Shown one piece after another: positions 8,523 to 17,541 of a stretch of DNA of 64,000 bases (positions are counted from its first letter, which is position 1; every line of letters starts with the position of its first letter). The notes beneath the pieces were generated by a model that was not told the DNA's origin, did no database searches, and saw only the letters and a program-made list of their open reading frames with translations. A program made the translations under genes and the position numbers. The DNA lies in NCBI RefSeq assembly GCF_022132145.1, contig NZ_JAJISP010000001.1:930001-994000 (forward strand), in the 5' to 3' direction. Source of the DNA: Pseudomonas sp. MMS21 TM103 (GTDB lineage: Bacteria > Pseudomonadota > Gammaproteobacteria > Pseudomonadales > Pseudomonadaceae).

Positions 8523-9917
8523 GTGAGCCCAATCGAGAAACCCGTGCTCAACCGCCTGCATCGTCTCTGGCTAAGCGAAACCATTCGCCTGCGCGAAGAG
8601 CACGCCGGCCCGCTGGAAGACAGCGAGGCCAACCGCCGCGCCCGAGCGGATGGCGGCACCTTGGCCCAGCGCATCCAGGCCCGCGCCCTGTTCCTCGCCC
8701 AGCGCGACGGCCAGGTGCAGGCACTGCAACACTGGCTACAGGGTGCGCAATTGGCGCTGGCCGCCTTGTTGCTGCTGGCCCTGCTCAGCGGCATCGGCCT
8801 GGCGGGCGCGGCCCTGGGTGATGGCCAGCGACCAGTCAACGTGTTCTGGGCCCTGGGCAGCCTGCTGGGCCTCAACCTACTGATGCTGCTCGGCTGGGTC
8901 CTCGGCCTGCTGCTGAGCCGGGACAACGCCGGCGCGCTGGGCCGGTTGTGGCTGTGGCTCAGCGAAAAACTCGCGCGTGACGCCAGCGCCGCGCAACTGG
9001 CGCCGGCGCTGCTGGTGTTATTACAGCGCCAACGCCTGAGTCGCTGGGGCCTCGGTGTGCTGGTGCATGGCTTGTGGCTGCTGGCCTCGCTCGCGGCCCT
9101 GGCGACGCTGCTACTCCTGCTCTCCACCCGCCGCTATGGTTTCGTCTGGGAAAGCACCATTCTCGGCGGCGAAACTTTTATCGGCCTGACCCAGGCCATC
9201 GGCACACTGCCGGCGCTGCTCGGTTTCGCCCTGCCGGATGCCGAGATGATCCGCGCCAGCGGCGACAGCGCCCTGCTCAGTGAAAGCGCCCGCCACAGCT
9301 GGGCCGGCTGGCTGGTTGGCGTGCTGCTGGTCTATGGCCTGCTGCCGCGCCTGCTGCTGGCCTTGCTCTGCCTGTGGCGCTGGCGTCGGGGATGCGCGGC
9401 CCTGCAGCTGGATACCGAGCTGCCTGGCTACGGTCTGCTGCGTGAGCGCCTGCAGCCGAGCAGCGAACGCCTGGGCATCAGCGATGCGGCGCCAGCGCAG
9501 TTGCATCAGCCGCAAGCCGGCACCGGCCCCCTGCAGAGCCAGGGCGCGCTGCTGGTCGCCATCGAGCTGGACAGTCACCGCGCGTGGCCGCCAGCGCTGC
9601 CCAAGAGCATCGCCAATGCCGGGGTGATCGACAACCGCGAGCAGCGCCAACGCCTGCTCGAACAACTCAGCCGCTTTCCACCGGCGCGCCTGGCCATCGC
9701 CTGCGATCCGCAGCGCTCGCCGGATCGTGGCAGCCTGGCGCTCCTCGCCGAACTGGCCCGTAGTGCCGGCGCCACACGCATCTGGTTATTACCGCCACCA
9801 CCGGGCGCAGCCCTCGACAGCGCTCGCCTGGACGATTGGCACCAAGCCCTCGAACAGCTGCGGCTGGTGCACAGCGGCAGTGCCCCGCTCAACTGGCTGG
9901 AGACGGGCCATGACTGA
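8523..9917 (+). CDS. DUF2868-type membrane protein
   Basis: 464 residues from a GTG start at 8523. About four hydrophobic segments are visible, near residues 75-98, 108-132, 172-196 and 258-285; the rest is cytoplasmic or loop sequence rich in Leu, Ala and Arg. I assign it to the DUF2868 family because of its overall shape and its position directly before a DUF3482 GTPase; the two are commonly adjacent in pseudomonads. The function is unknown. An obvious idea is that it anchors or responds to the GTPase, but this is inference. Confidence 0.7.
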   Translation: MSPIEKPVLNRLHRLWLSETIRLREEHAGPLEDSEANRRARADGGTLAQRIQARALFLAQRDGQVQALQHWLQGAQLALAALLLLALLSGIGLAGAALGDGQRPVNVFWALGSLLGLNLLMLLGWVLGLLLSRDNAGALGRLWLWLSEKLARDASAAQLAPALLVLLQRQRLSRWGLGVLVHGLWLLASLAALATLLLLLSTRRYGFVWESTILGGETFIGLTQAIGTLPALLGFALPDAEMIRASGDSALLSESARHSWAGWLVGVLLVYGLLPRLLLALLCLWRWRRGCAALQLDTELPGYGLLRERLQPSSERLGISDAAPAQLHQPQAGTGPLQSQGALLVAIELDSHRAWPPALPKSIANAGVIDNREQRQRLLEQLSRFPPARLAIACDPQRSPDRGSLALLAELARSAGATRIWLLPPPPGAALDSARLDDWHQALEQLRLVHSGSAPLNWLETGHD

Positions 9918-9964
9918 TCTCGAGTGCGGCGCAGCTCGGCTGCAATCCGGGCGACGAGAACCGG

Positions 9965-10033
9965 GTAGGCTGGATGACGCCTCGTTCATCCAGCCTCCTG
10001 TTCGGTGGATGGGTAACGCGTCATCCAGCCTAC
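9965..10033. repeat. Inverted repeat between the DUF2868 and GTPase genes
   Basis: GTAGGCTGGATGACGC (9965-9980) is perfectly complementary to 10018-10033. A further GGATG/CATCC pair (TTCATCCAGCC and GGTGGATGGG) lies between the arms. This resembles the dispersed GTAGG-type palindromes found in some Pseudomonas genomes. The right arm ends at the GGAG ribosome site of the GTPase gene, so folding could affect its translation. Confidence 0.8.
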
Positions 10034-10043
10034 GGAGCCAACG

Positions 10044-11417
10044 ATGAAGCACCCGCTCAAACTGGCCGTGGTCGGCCACACCAACGTCGGCAAGACCTCG
10101 CTGCTGCGCACCCTGACCCGCGACGTCGGCTTCGGCGAAGTCTCTCCGCGTGCCAGCACCACCCGCCATGTCGAGGGCGCACGCCTGTCGGTGGACGGTC
10201 AGGCCCTGCTGGAGCTGTACGACACCCCCGGCCTGGAAGACGCCATCGCCCTGCTCGACTACCTGGAACGTCAGGAACGTCCCGGCGAACGCCTGGACGG
10301 CCCTTCCCGCCTGGCCCGCTTTCTCGACAGCAGCGAGGCGCGTCAGCGTTTCGAACAGGAGGCCAAGGTACTGCGCCAGTTGCTCGCCTCGGACGCCGGC
10401 CTCTACGTGATCGACGCCCGCGAGCCGGTGTTGGCCAAGTATCGCGACGAACTGGCGATCCTCTCCATGTGCGGCCGCCCCTTGCTGCCGGTGCTGAACT
10501 TCGTCGCCGGCCGCCAGCACCGCGAAGACGACTGGTACCAAGCCCTGGCCCGTCTCGGCCTGCATGCGCGGGTCGCCTTCGACAGCGTGGCGCCGCCGCT
10601 GGATGGCGAACGGCGGCTGTACGAGAGCCTGGCCCTGCTGCAGGAAAAGGCCCGGCCACAACTGCAGCGGCTGATCGACGACCATGAAGTGCAGCGCCAG
10701 GCCCGCCGCCACAACGGCACCCGCCTGATCGCCGAACTGCTGCTCGACTGCGCCGCCTGCCGCCGCAGCGTGGCGGCCCAGCCAACCCTGGAACAGGGCG
10801 CGATCCGCGAACTGCGCGAAACCATCCGCCAGCGCGAACAGCGTTGCGTCGAAGCGCTGCTGCGGCTGTATGCCTTTCGCCAGGACGACGCCAAGGCCGA
10901 AGCCGTGCCCTTGCTCGACGGCCGCTGGGGCGACGACCTGTTCAACCCGGAAACCCTCAAGCAGCTCGGGGTCAAGGTCGGCGGCGGCATGGCCGCTGGC
11001 GCCGCCACCGGCGTCGGCATCGACCTGCTGGTCGGCGGCGTCACCCTCGGCGCCGCGGCCGCACTCGGTGCCCTGATCGGCGGCAGCGCGCAGACCCTGC
11101 GCGGCTACGGCGCCCGCCTGAAAGGCAAACTCAAGGGCCAGCGCGAGCTGACGGTGGACGACGCCGTGTTGCGCCTGCTCGCCCTGCGCCAGCAACTGTT
11201 GCTGCAAACCCTGGAAGCCCGCGGCCACGCGGCGGTGCAGGCCATCCAGCTGGCCGCGCCGCAGGAGGCGCTGTGGCGCGAAGGCAAACTGCCGGACGCC
11301 CTGCACAAGGCGCGCGCCCATCCTGAATGGTCGGCGCTCAATCCAGGCGCCCGCCTAGACCAGGCGGAGCGTCAGGAACTGCTCGACCGACTGGGCACGA
11401 CGCTTACCGTGGCCTGA
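10044..11417 (+). CDS. DUF3482-type GTPase
   Basis: 457 residues. An Era/YfjP-like GTPase domain comes first: G1 GHTNVGKTS near residues 9-17 and G3 DTPG near residue 70. At the usual NKxD (G4) position there is only LNFVAG, so base specificity may be altered. A glycine-rich hydrophobic stretch around residues 310-350 looks like a membrane-inserting hairpin, as in the DUF3482 family. The start is fixed by GGAG at 10034-10037. It follows the DUF2868 gene after a 126-base gap occupied by an inverted repeat. The cellular role is not known. Confidence 0.75.
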   Translation: MKHPLKLAVVGHTNVGKTSLLRTLTRDVGFGEVSPRASTTRHVEGARLSVDGQALLELYDTPGLEDAIALLDYLERQERPGERLDGPSRLARFLDSSEARQRFEQEAKVLRQLLASDAGLYVIDAREPVLAKYRDELAILSMCGRPLLPVLNFVAGRQHREDDWYQALARLGLHARVAFDSVAPPLDGERRLYESLALLQEKARPQLQRLIDDHEVQRQARRHNGTRLIAELLLDCAACRRSVAAQPTLEQGAIRELRETIRQREQRCVEALLRLYAFRQDDAKAEAVPLLDGRWGDDLFNPETLKQLGVKVGGGMAAGAATGVGIDLLVGGVTLGAAAALGALIGGSAQTLRGYGARLKGKLKGQRELTVDDAVLRLLALRQQLLLQTLEARGHAAVQAIQLAAPQEALWREGKLPDALHKARAHPEWSALNPGARLDQAERQELLDRLGTTLTVA

Positions 11418-11501
11418 GCCCAGTGGATAGCGCCTGCCACGAGCGACGGCCGGTCGGACTGTGCATGTCCTGCGCGGCGTGATCGGGGCCGCAGCAGCGC
11501 C

Positions 11502-12569
11502 TCAGGGCGCCCCCAGGTAAAGCTGCAGTACCTTGCGCCAGTCATCGCCGGTCGTCATGCGCAGTACTTCCCGGCTGATCTGTTCGCGGTAGGCGCTGCC
11601 GTTGGCCAGGGCGAACGCGTAGGACTGGTTCTCGAAGGTGCCGGGCAGCAGGCGCAAACCGCCCTGGCCCAACTCGCCATTGCGGTACTGCAGGATCGGC
11701 TGGTCGTAGACCACGGCATCAGCCTCGCCCTGCTGCACCGCACGCATCGCATCGAGCAGGCCTGGATAATCGCTACGGCGAATCCGCTGGCTGTCCAGGT
11801 AGCGCGCACTGACGGTCTTGTCGATGGTCGCCACATGGGCGCGGCGCAGATCCTCCGGTCCCTGGATACCGCCCTGCAGGTTGCCCACGGTAAGCGCGCT
11901 GGTCACCGCCGCCGTGAAGGTCGACACCATGATCAGTCCGGCAAACATCCACACCAGGCCAATCAGCCGCCCGCCCAGGGTCACCGGCGACTTGTCGCCA
12001 TAACCGACGGTGGTCATGGTCACCGCCGCCCACCAGAAGCTGGAGCCCAACCCCTGCACCGGTGTGCCGCCGAACTGCTGCTGGTTGCGCCGCCGCTCGA
12101 ACAGCCAGACCAGCCCGCCGACCAGCAGCATCAACACCGCCAGGCCGAGGATCAGGCTGACGAACTGCCAGGACAGCAAACCCTTGACCGCGGCCCAGCC
12201 ACTGCCCTCGCTGGCCGTGGGCACAGCGATAGCCAGTCCGGTGCGATAGAACGGATGAGTGAAGTCGAAGCGTTCCTCGCGTTCGGCGGTCATGGTCAGG
12301 GCGCCGACCACCACATCCAGCTGATCGTCTTCCAGGCTCGGCAACAGGCGCTCGAACGGCATCGGCAGCAGCTCGTAGCGATAGCCCGACTGCTCGGCGA
12401 CCGCCTTCCACAGATCGATGCTGATGCCGCGCCAACTACCATCCGGCTCGCGGATGACGAACGGCGGCACTTCGTTGATACCCACCCGCAAGACCGGCGC
12501 GCTCGCTTCCTGCGCGGCGGCGGGCAACCCCAGCAGACACAGCAGCAGAATGATCAGAATCCTCGGCAC
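11502..12569 (-). CDS. Glutamate-receptor-like potassium channel (GluR0 type)
   Basis: 355 residues. I place the start at the GTG at 12569, which has AAGGAG 7 bases upstream; a longer reading to 12617 lacks this. The layout is signal peptide (cleavage near AAA/QEAS), first half of a periplasmic amino-acid-binding domain, membrane helix, pore loop with TVGYGD, second helix, and second half of the binding domain. TVGYGD is the potassium selectivity filter. This is the architecture of prokaryotic ionotropic glutamate receptors, in which ligand binding gates a tetrameric potassium pore. The ligand is probably an amino acid but is unproven. It reads divergently from the HlyD gene. Confidence 0.88.
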   Translation of the reverse strand: MPRILIILLLCLLGLPAAAQEASAPVLRVGINEVPPFVIREPDGSWRGISIDLWKAVAEQSGYRYELLPMPFERLLPSLEDDQLDVVVGALTMTAEREERFDFTHPFYRTGLAIAVPTASEGSGWAAVKGLLSWQFVSLILGLAVLMLLVGGLVWLFERRRNQQQFGGTPVQGLGSSFWWAAVTMTTVGYGDKSPVTLGGRLIGLVWMFAGLIMVSTFTAAVTSALTVGNLQGGIQGPEDLRRAHVATIDKTVSARYLDSQRIRRSDYPGLLDAMRAVQQGEADAVVYDQPILQYRNGELGQGGLRLLPGTFENQSYAFALANGSAYREQISREVLRMTTGDDWRKVLQLYLGAP

Positions 12570-12743
12570 AAGCACGCTCCTTCCCAATCGGCAAAACGCC
12601 AGGGTAGCAAAAATCACCGCCAGTGCCCGGTTACGGCCTGGCTCGCGGGCTCCTCGGGGTTGCAGGCGTCCCGTTTGATGCCGGTCAATATCTGCACCGC
12701 CAGCGCTGCCACACTGGCCGAGTCACTCTGCAGGATGCCATTC

Positions 12744-13709
12744 ATGCCTCGCGACCTCCGCCCTTCGCGCCTGCTCATCGTGCCCCTGCTGCTTGGGCTG
12801 CTCGCCGCTGGCCTGTTCGGTTATTGGCTGTCGCTCAGGGAACGCCTGCCCGAAGGTCTGGCCATGGGCAATGGACGCCTCGAGGCCACCGAGGTGCAGA
12901 TCGCCAGCAAGTACCCCGGGCGCCTGGCCGAGGTGCGGGTGCAGGAGGGCGACCGGGTGACCCAGGGCCAGCTGCTCGCCCGCCTGGATACCCGCACCCT
13001 GGAGGCCCAGCGTGCCCAGGCCGAGGCCGAGGTGCGCCGCGCCGAGGAGAATCTGGTCGCCAGCCAGGCCACCGTGCGCCTGCGCAACAGCGAGCGGCGG
13101 CTGGCCGAGCAGGACCTCAAGCGCTTTCGCGAGCTGTTCCAACGTGGCCACACCAGCCGCCAGCAACTCGACCAGCAGCAGTCGCGCTTCGATACTGCCG
13201 GCGCCGCCCTGGAGGCCGCCCGCGCCCAAGTTTCGGCGGCTCGCGCGGCGATCGGCGCGGCCCAGGCGCTGGTCGCCCAGCTGAGCAGCGAAATCGACGA
13301 CAGCAACCTGCGCGCACCACTCGACGGCCTCGTCCAGCTGCGCCTGGCCGAACCCGGCGAAGTGCTCGGCGCCGGCGGGCGGGTGCTGCTGCTGATCAAT
13401 CCCGACGAGCAGTACATGAATCTCTACCTGTCCGCCGCCCTGGCCGGCCGCCTGACCCAGGGCGACGAGGCGCGGGTGCTGCTCGATGCCCTGCCCGAGC
13501 GGCCGCTGCCGGCCAGGATCGCCTATGTCGCGGCCAAGGCGCAGTTCACCCCCAAGGAGGTGGAGACCCGTGACGAGCGGCAGAAGCTGGTCTTCCGGGT
13601 CAAGCTGCGCCTGAGCGAACCGGCCGCCGTGCCCCAGGCCAAGCCGGGCATGCCCGGCGTCGGTTATGTGCGCAGCGCCGAGGTCGCCTGGCCGGCCGAG
13701 CTGCAATGA
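12744..13709 (+). CDS. HlyD-family membrane-fusion (adaptor) protein
   Basis: 321 residues. I chose the ATG at 12744 because CAGGA lies 8 bases upstream; an ATG at 12735 is also possible. An N-terminal membrane anchor (about residues 10-28) is followed by a biotinyl/lipoyl-like half (VEVRVQEGD-type segment), a long coiled coil of about 110 residues rich in Ala, Gln, Arg and Glu, the second lipoyl half and a beta-barrel region. It links an inner-membrane exporter to the periplasm, like YhiI. Its stop overlaps the start of the next gene by 4 bases, so it belongs to the same operon. Confidence 0.9.
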   Translation: MPRDLRPSRLLIVPLLLGLLAAGLFGYWLSLRERLPEGLAMGNGRLEATEVQIASKYPGRLAEVRVQEGDRVTQGQLLARLDTRTLEAQRAQAEAEVRRAEENLVASQATVRLRNSERRLAEQDLKRFRELFQRGHTSRQQLDQQQSRFDTAGAALEAARAQVSAARAAIGAAQALVAQLSSEIDDSNLRAPLDGLVQLRLAEPGEVLGAGGRVLLLINPDEQYMNLYLSAALAGRLTQGDEARVLLDALPERPLPARIAYVAAKAQFTPKEVETRDERQKLVFRVKLRLSEPAAVPQAKPGMPGVGYVRSAEVAWPAELQ

Positions 13710-16420
13710 GCGACTGGGCGATCCGCGCCGAAGGCCTGCAGCATGGCTACGGCAAACAGCTGGCGCTGGACGGCATCGACTTCGAACTGGCGGTCGGTGC
13801 GCGCTGCGCCCTGATCGGCCCGGACGGTGCCGGCAAGTCCAGCCTGCTGGGCCTGATCGCCGGGGTGAAGAAGCTGCAGCGCGGCCGCCTGGAGGTGCTC
13901 GGCGGGCCGATCGAGCAACGCCGCCACCGCACCAGCCTGTACCCGCGCATCGCCTTCATGCCCCAGGGACTGGGGCACAACCTCTACCCCGACTTGTCGA
14001 TCGCAGAGAACATTCACTTCTTTGCCACCCTGTTCGGCCTGAGCCGCGCCGAGCGCCAGGCGCGCATGGCCAACCTGCTGGCGGCCACCGACCTGACGGC
14101 CTTCGCCGAGCGCCCGGCCGGCAAGCTGTCCGGCGGCATGAAGCAGAAGCTCGGGCTGTGCTGCGCGCTGATCCACGAGCCGGACTTGCTGGTCCTGGAC
14201 GAGCCGACCACCGGGGTCGACCCCTTGTCGCGCCGGCGCTTCTGGGAACTGGTCGAGCAGGTACGCGCCGGGCGGCCACAGCTGACCCTGCTGGTGGCCA
14301 CCGCCTACATGGAGGAGGCCGAGCAGTTCGACAGCTGCCTGATGCTCGACCGCGGCCGGCTGATCGCCGCGGGCCGTACCGCCGAGCTGGCCAGGGTCAC
14401 CGCCAGCGGCCACCTGGACGAAGCCTTCACCCACTTCCAGGGCGGCGCGGCGCCGCGCCAGGCGCTGCTGATCCCGCCGCTGCCCGCGCAGTCTGCCGAG
14501 ATCGCCATCGAGGCCCGCGAGCTGAGCCTGCGCTTCGGCGATTTCACCGCGGTGGACAAGGTCAGCTTCGCCATCCGCCGCCGCGAGATCTTCGGCTTCC
14601 TCGGCTCAAACGGCTGCGGCAAGACCACCACCATGAAGGTCCTCACCGGCCTGCTGCCGGCCAGCGCCGGCAGTGCCCGCCTGCTCGGCCAACCGGTGGA
14701 CGCCGGTGACCTGGCCACGCGCAAGCGGGTCGGCTTCATGTCGCAGAGCTTCTCGCTGTACGGCGAGCTGTCGGTGCGGCAGAACCTGGAGCTGCACGCG
14801 CGCCTGTTCGACCTGCCGGCGACCGAGGGCCGCACGCGCAGCCAGGCGCTGATCGAGCGTTTCGGCCTGGCCGAACACGCCGGCGACGCGGCCGGCGAGT
14901 TGCCGCTGGGCCTGCGCCAACGGCTGTCGCTGGCGGTGGCGGTGATCCATGGCCCGGAGGTGCTGATCCTCGACGAACCCACCTCCGGCGTCGACCCGGC
15001 GGCGCGCGACGACTTCTGGCGCCTGCTGCTGGAGCTGTCGCGCGAGCAGGGGGTGACCATCTTCCTCTCCACCCACTTCATGAACGAGGCCGAGCGCTGC
15101 GACCGCATCTCGCTGATGCATGCCGGCCGGGTGCTGGCCTGTGACACCCCGGCCGCACTGCAGCAGCAGTTCGCCGCGCAGGATCTGGAGCAGGCCTTCG
15201 TCCGCTGCCTGGAGCAGGCCCAGGGCGACAGCCCCGTGCCGCCGCCAGCGGCTGTTGCCGCCGCGACCGCCGGCACGGCGCCGCTGCAGCCCGGCTTCAG
15301 CCTGCGCCGCCTGCGCGCCCTGGCCGTGCGCGAGAGCATGGAGCTGCTGCGCGACCGGGTGCGCCTGGCCTTCGCCTTGTTCGGCGCCTTGTTCATGATG
15401 GTGGTCTTCGGCTACGGCATCTCCCTGGACGTGGAGCACATTGCCTTCGCCGCCTTCGACCAGGACCAGTCGCCGCACAGCCGCGCCTACCTGGAGGCCT
15501 TCCGCAGCTCGCGCTACTTCGACGAGCGCGCGCCTATCGCCGACGCCGGCGAACTGCACCGGCGCCTGCAACGCTCGGAGCTGAAGCTGGCGCTGCAGAT
15601 CCCGCCGGGCTTCGGCCGCGACCTGCTGGCCGGGCGCCAGCCGCAGGTGGCCGCCTGGCTCGACGGCGGCATGCCGTTTCGCGCCGAGACCAGCCGCAAC
15701 TACGTCGAGGCGGTGCACCTAGCCAACCTCGAGCGCCTGGCCCGGGAGAGCAGCCCGGCCCTCGCCGCCCCAGCCGTCGCCAGCCTGCAGACGCGCTTTC
15801 GCTACAACCAGGACGTGGTCAGCGTGCACGCCATCGGCCCCGGGGTGATGGCGCTGATCCTGGCCTTCATCCCGGCGATGCTCACCGCCCTGGGCGTGGT
15901 GCGGGAAAAAGAGCTGGGCTCGATCAGCAACTTCTACGCCACCCCGCTGACCCGCCTGGAGTTCCTGCTCGGCAAGCAGCTGCCCTACCTGGTCATCAGC
16001 CTGCTCAACCTGGCCATGCTGGTGGCGCTCAACCGCCTGCTGTTCGGCGTGCCGTTCAAGGGCAGCGGCCTGACCCTGGCCCTCGGCGGCCTGCTCTACC
16101 TGCTCGCCACCACCAGCCTGGGCCTGCTGATCTCGGCCTTCACCCGCACCCAGATCGCCGCGATCCTCGGCACGGTGATCATCACCACCCTGCCGACCAT
16201 CCAGTATTCCGGGCTGATCGTGCCGCGCTCCTCGCTGGCAGGCGGCTCGGCGCTGATGGGCCAGCTGTTCCCGGCCGGGCACTTTCTCGACATCGCCGTC
16301 GGCACCTTCACCAAGGCCCTCGACCTGCGCAGCCTGTGGCCGCAATGCCTGGCGCTGCTGGGCTTCTTCCTCATCGCCAGCGCGCTCAGCGTGTGGCTGC
16401 TGAAGAAGCAGGAGGTCTAG
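13706..16420 (+). CDS. ABC exporter: two ATPase domains fused to an ABC-2 permease (RbbA-like)
   Basis: 904 residues in one chain. ATPase domain 1 has Walker A GPDGAGKSS near residue 39, signature LSGGMKQKL and Walker B LLVLDEPTTGVD. ATPase domain 2 has Walker A GSNGCGKTT near residue 300 and Walker B VLILDEPTSGVD, but LPLGLRQRL where LSGGQ is expected. An ABC-2-type membrane domain of about six segments fills residues 540-904. E. coli RbbA/YhiH has the same order and sits between YhiI and YhhJ, as here. The substrate is unknown; drug or organic-anion export is a reasonable guess. Confidence 0.9.
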   Translation: MSDWAIRAEGLQHGYGKQLALDGIDFELAVGARCALIGPDGAGKSSLLGLIAGVKKLQRGRLEVLGGPIEQRRHRTSLYPRIAFMPQGLGHNLYPDLSIAENIHFFATLFGLSRAERQARMANLLAATDLTAFAERPAGKLSGGMKQKLGLCCALIHEPDLLVLDEPTTGVDPLSRRRFWELVEQVRAGRPQLTLLVATAYMEEAEQFDSCLMLDRGRLIAAGRTAELARVTASGHLDEAFTHFQGGAAPRQALLIPPLPAQSAEIAIEARELSLRFGDFTAVDKVSFAIRRREIFGFLGSNGCGKTTTMKVLTGLLPASAGSARLLGQPVDAGDLATRKRVGFMSQSFSLYGELSVRQNLELHARLFDLPATEGRTRSQALIERFGLAEHAGDAAGELPLGLRQRLSLAVAVIHGPEVLILDEPTSGVDPAARDDFWRLLLELSREQGVTIFLSTHFMNEAERCDRISLMHAGRVLACDTPAALQQQFAAQDLEQAFVRCLEQAQGDSPVPPPAAVAAATAGTAPLQPGFSLRRLRALAVRESMELLRDRVRLAFALFGALFMMVVFGYGISLDVEHIAFAAFDQDQSPHSRAYLEAFRSSRYFDERAPIADAGELHRRLQRSELKLALQIPPGFGRDLLAGRQPQVAAWLDGGMPFRAETSRNYVEAVHLANLERLARESSPALAAPAVASLQTRFRYNQDVVSVHAIGPGVMALILAFIPAMLTALGVVREKELGSISNFYATPLTRLEFLLGKQLPYLVISLLNLAMLVALNRLLFGVPFKGSGLTLALGGLLYLLATTSLGLLISAFTRTQIAAILGTVIITTLPTIQYSGLIVPRSSLAGGSALMGQLFPAGHFLDIAVGTFTKALDLRSLWPQCLALLGFFLIASALSVWLLKKQEV

Positions 16421-16421
16421 G

Positions 16422-17537
16422 GTGAACAAGCTGGCGCATATCTTCCGCCTCGGCCTCAAGGAGCTGACCAGCCTGCGCCACGACAGCGTGCTGCTGCTGT
16501 TCCTGCTGTATGCCTTCAGCGTGGCCGTGTACATGCCGGCCACCGGCTCGGTGATCGGCGTGCACCATGCCAGCGTGGCCATGGTCGACGAGGACCGCAG
16601 CCCGCTGTCGCGGCGCCTGGCCGAGGTACTGCAGCCACCGGAATTCCAGATCCCCGAGCTGCTGCCCTACGACCAGCTAGACGCGGCCCTGGACAGCGGT
16701 CGCTTCACCTTCGTCATCGACATCCCGGCGAACTTCCAGGCCGACCTGCTGGCCGGGCGCCAGCCGGCCCTGCAGCTCAACGTCGACGCCACCGCCATGA
16801 GCCAGGCGTTCATGGGCGCGCGCGATCTGGGGCGGATCCTGCAGCGCGAGTTGCTCGACTACGCCCATCCGGACGCCGCCGCACAGGCGCCGGTCGGGCT
16901 GACCAGCCGCGCGTTGTTCAACGCCAACCTGCAGGGCGGCTGGTTCCTCGCACTGCTGCAGATCGTCAACCACATCACCATCCTGGCCGTGTTGCTGACC
17001 GGCACCGCGCTGCTGCGCGAACGCGAGCACGGCACCCTCGACCACCTGCTGGTGCTGCCGCTGACCGCACTGGAGATCATGCTGGCGAAGATCTGGAGCA
17101 ACGCCCTGGTGGTGGTGATCTGTACCTGGCTTTCGCTGGAACTGGTGGTCAAGGGTGCGCTCGGCGTGCCGCTGGCCGGCTCGCTCGCCTTGTTCCTCGC
17201 GGTGACCGCACTCTACCTGTTCGCCAGCACGGCCCTGGGCATCTTCCTCGCCACCCTGGCGCGCTCGATCCCGCAGTTCGGCCTGCTGGCGATCCCGGTG
17301 ATCATTCCGATGCTGATGCTCTCCGGCGGCAGCACGCCGATGGAGAGCATGCCGGTGTGGCTGCAGCAGCTGATGCAGCTCTCGCCATCGACTCATTACC
17401 TCAGCCTGAGCACCTCGATCCTGTTCCGCGACGCCGGCCCGGGCGTGCTCTGGCCCGAGCTGGCGGCGCTGACGGCGATCGGCCTGGTGTTCTTCGGCCT
17501 GGCGCTACGACGCTTTCGCAGCAGCCTGACGGCCTAG
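16422..17537 (+). CDS. ABC-2 type permease (YhhJ-like)
   Basis: 371 residues from a GTG at 16422, placed by AGGAGG 5-7 bases upstream at the end of the previous gene. It has one N-terminal membrane segment, a periplasmic domain of about 140 residues and then five C-terminal segments, with an LREREHGTLDHLLVLPLT element typical of ABC-2 permeases. It should pair with the membrane half of the fused ATPase gene before it, with the HlyD protein as periplasmic adaptor. Only 4 bases separate it from the stop codon of the convergent thyA gene, leaving no room for a separate terminator. Confidence 0.9.
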   Translation: MNKLAHIFRLGLKELTSLRHDSVLLLFLLYAFSVAVYMPATGSVIGVHHASVAMVDEDRSPLSRRLAEVLQPPEFQIPELLPYDQLDAALDSGRFTFVIDIPANFQADLLAGRQPALQLNVDATAMSQAFMGARDLGRILQRELLDYAHPDAAAQAPVGLTSRALFNANLQGGWFLALLQIVNHITILAVLLTGTALLREREHGTLDHLLVLPLTALEIMLAKIWSNALVVVICTWLSLELVVKGALGVPLAGSLALFLAVTALYLFASTALGIFLATLARSIPQFGLLAIPVIIPMLMLSGGSTPMESMPVWLQQLMQLSPSTHYLSLSTSILFRDAGPGVLWPELAALTAIGLVFFGLALRRFRSSLTA

Positions 17538-17541
17538 GCTC

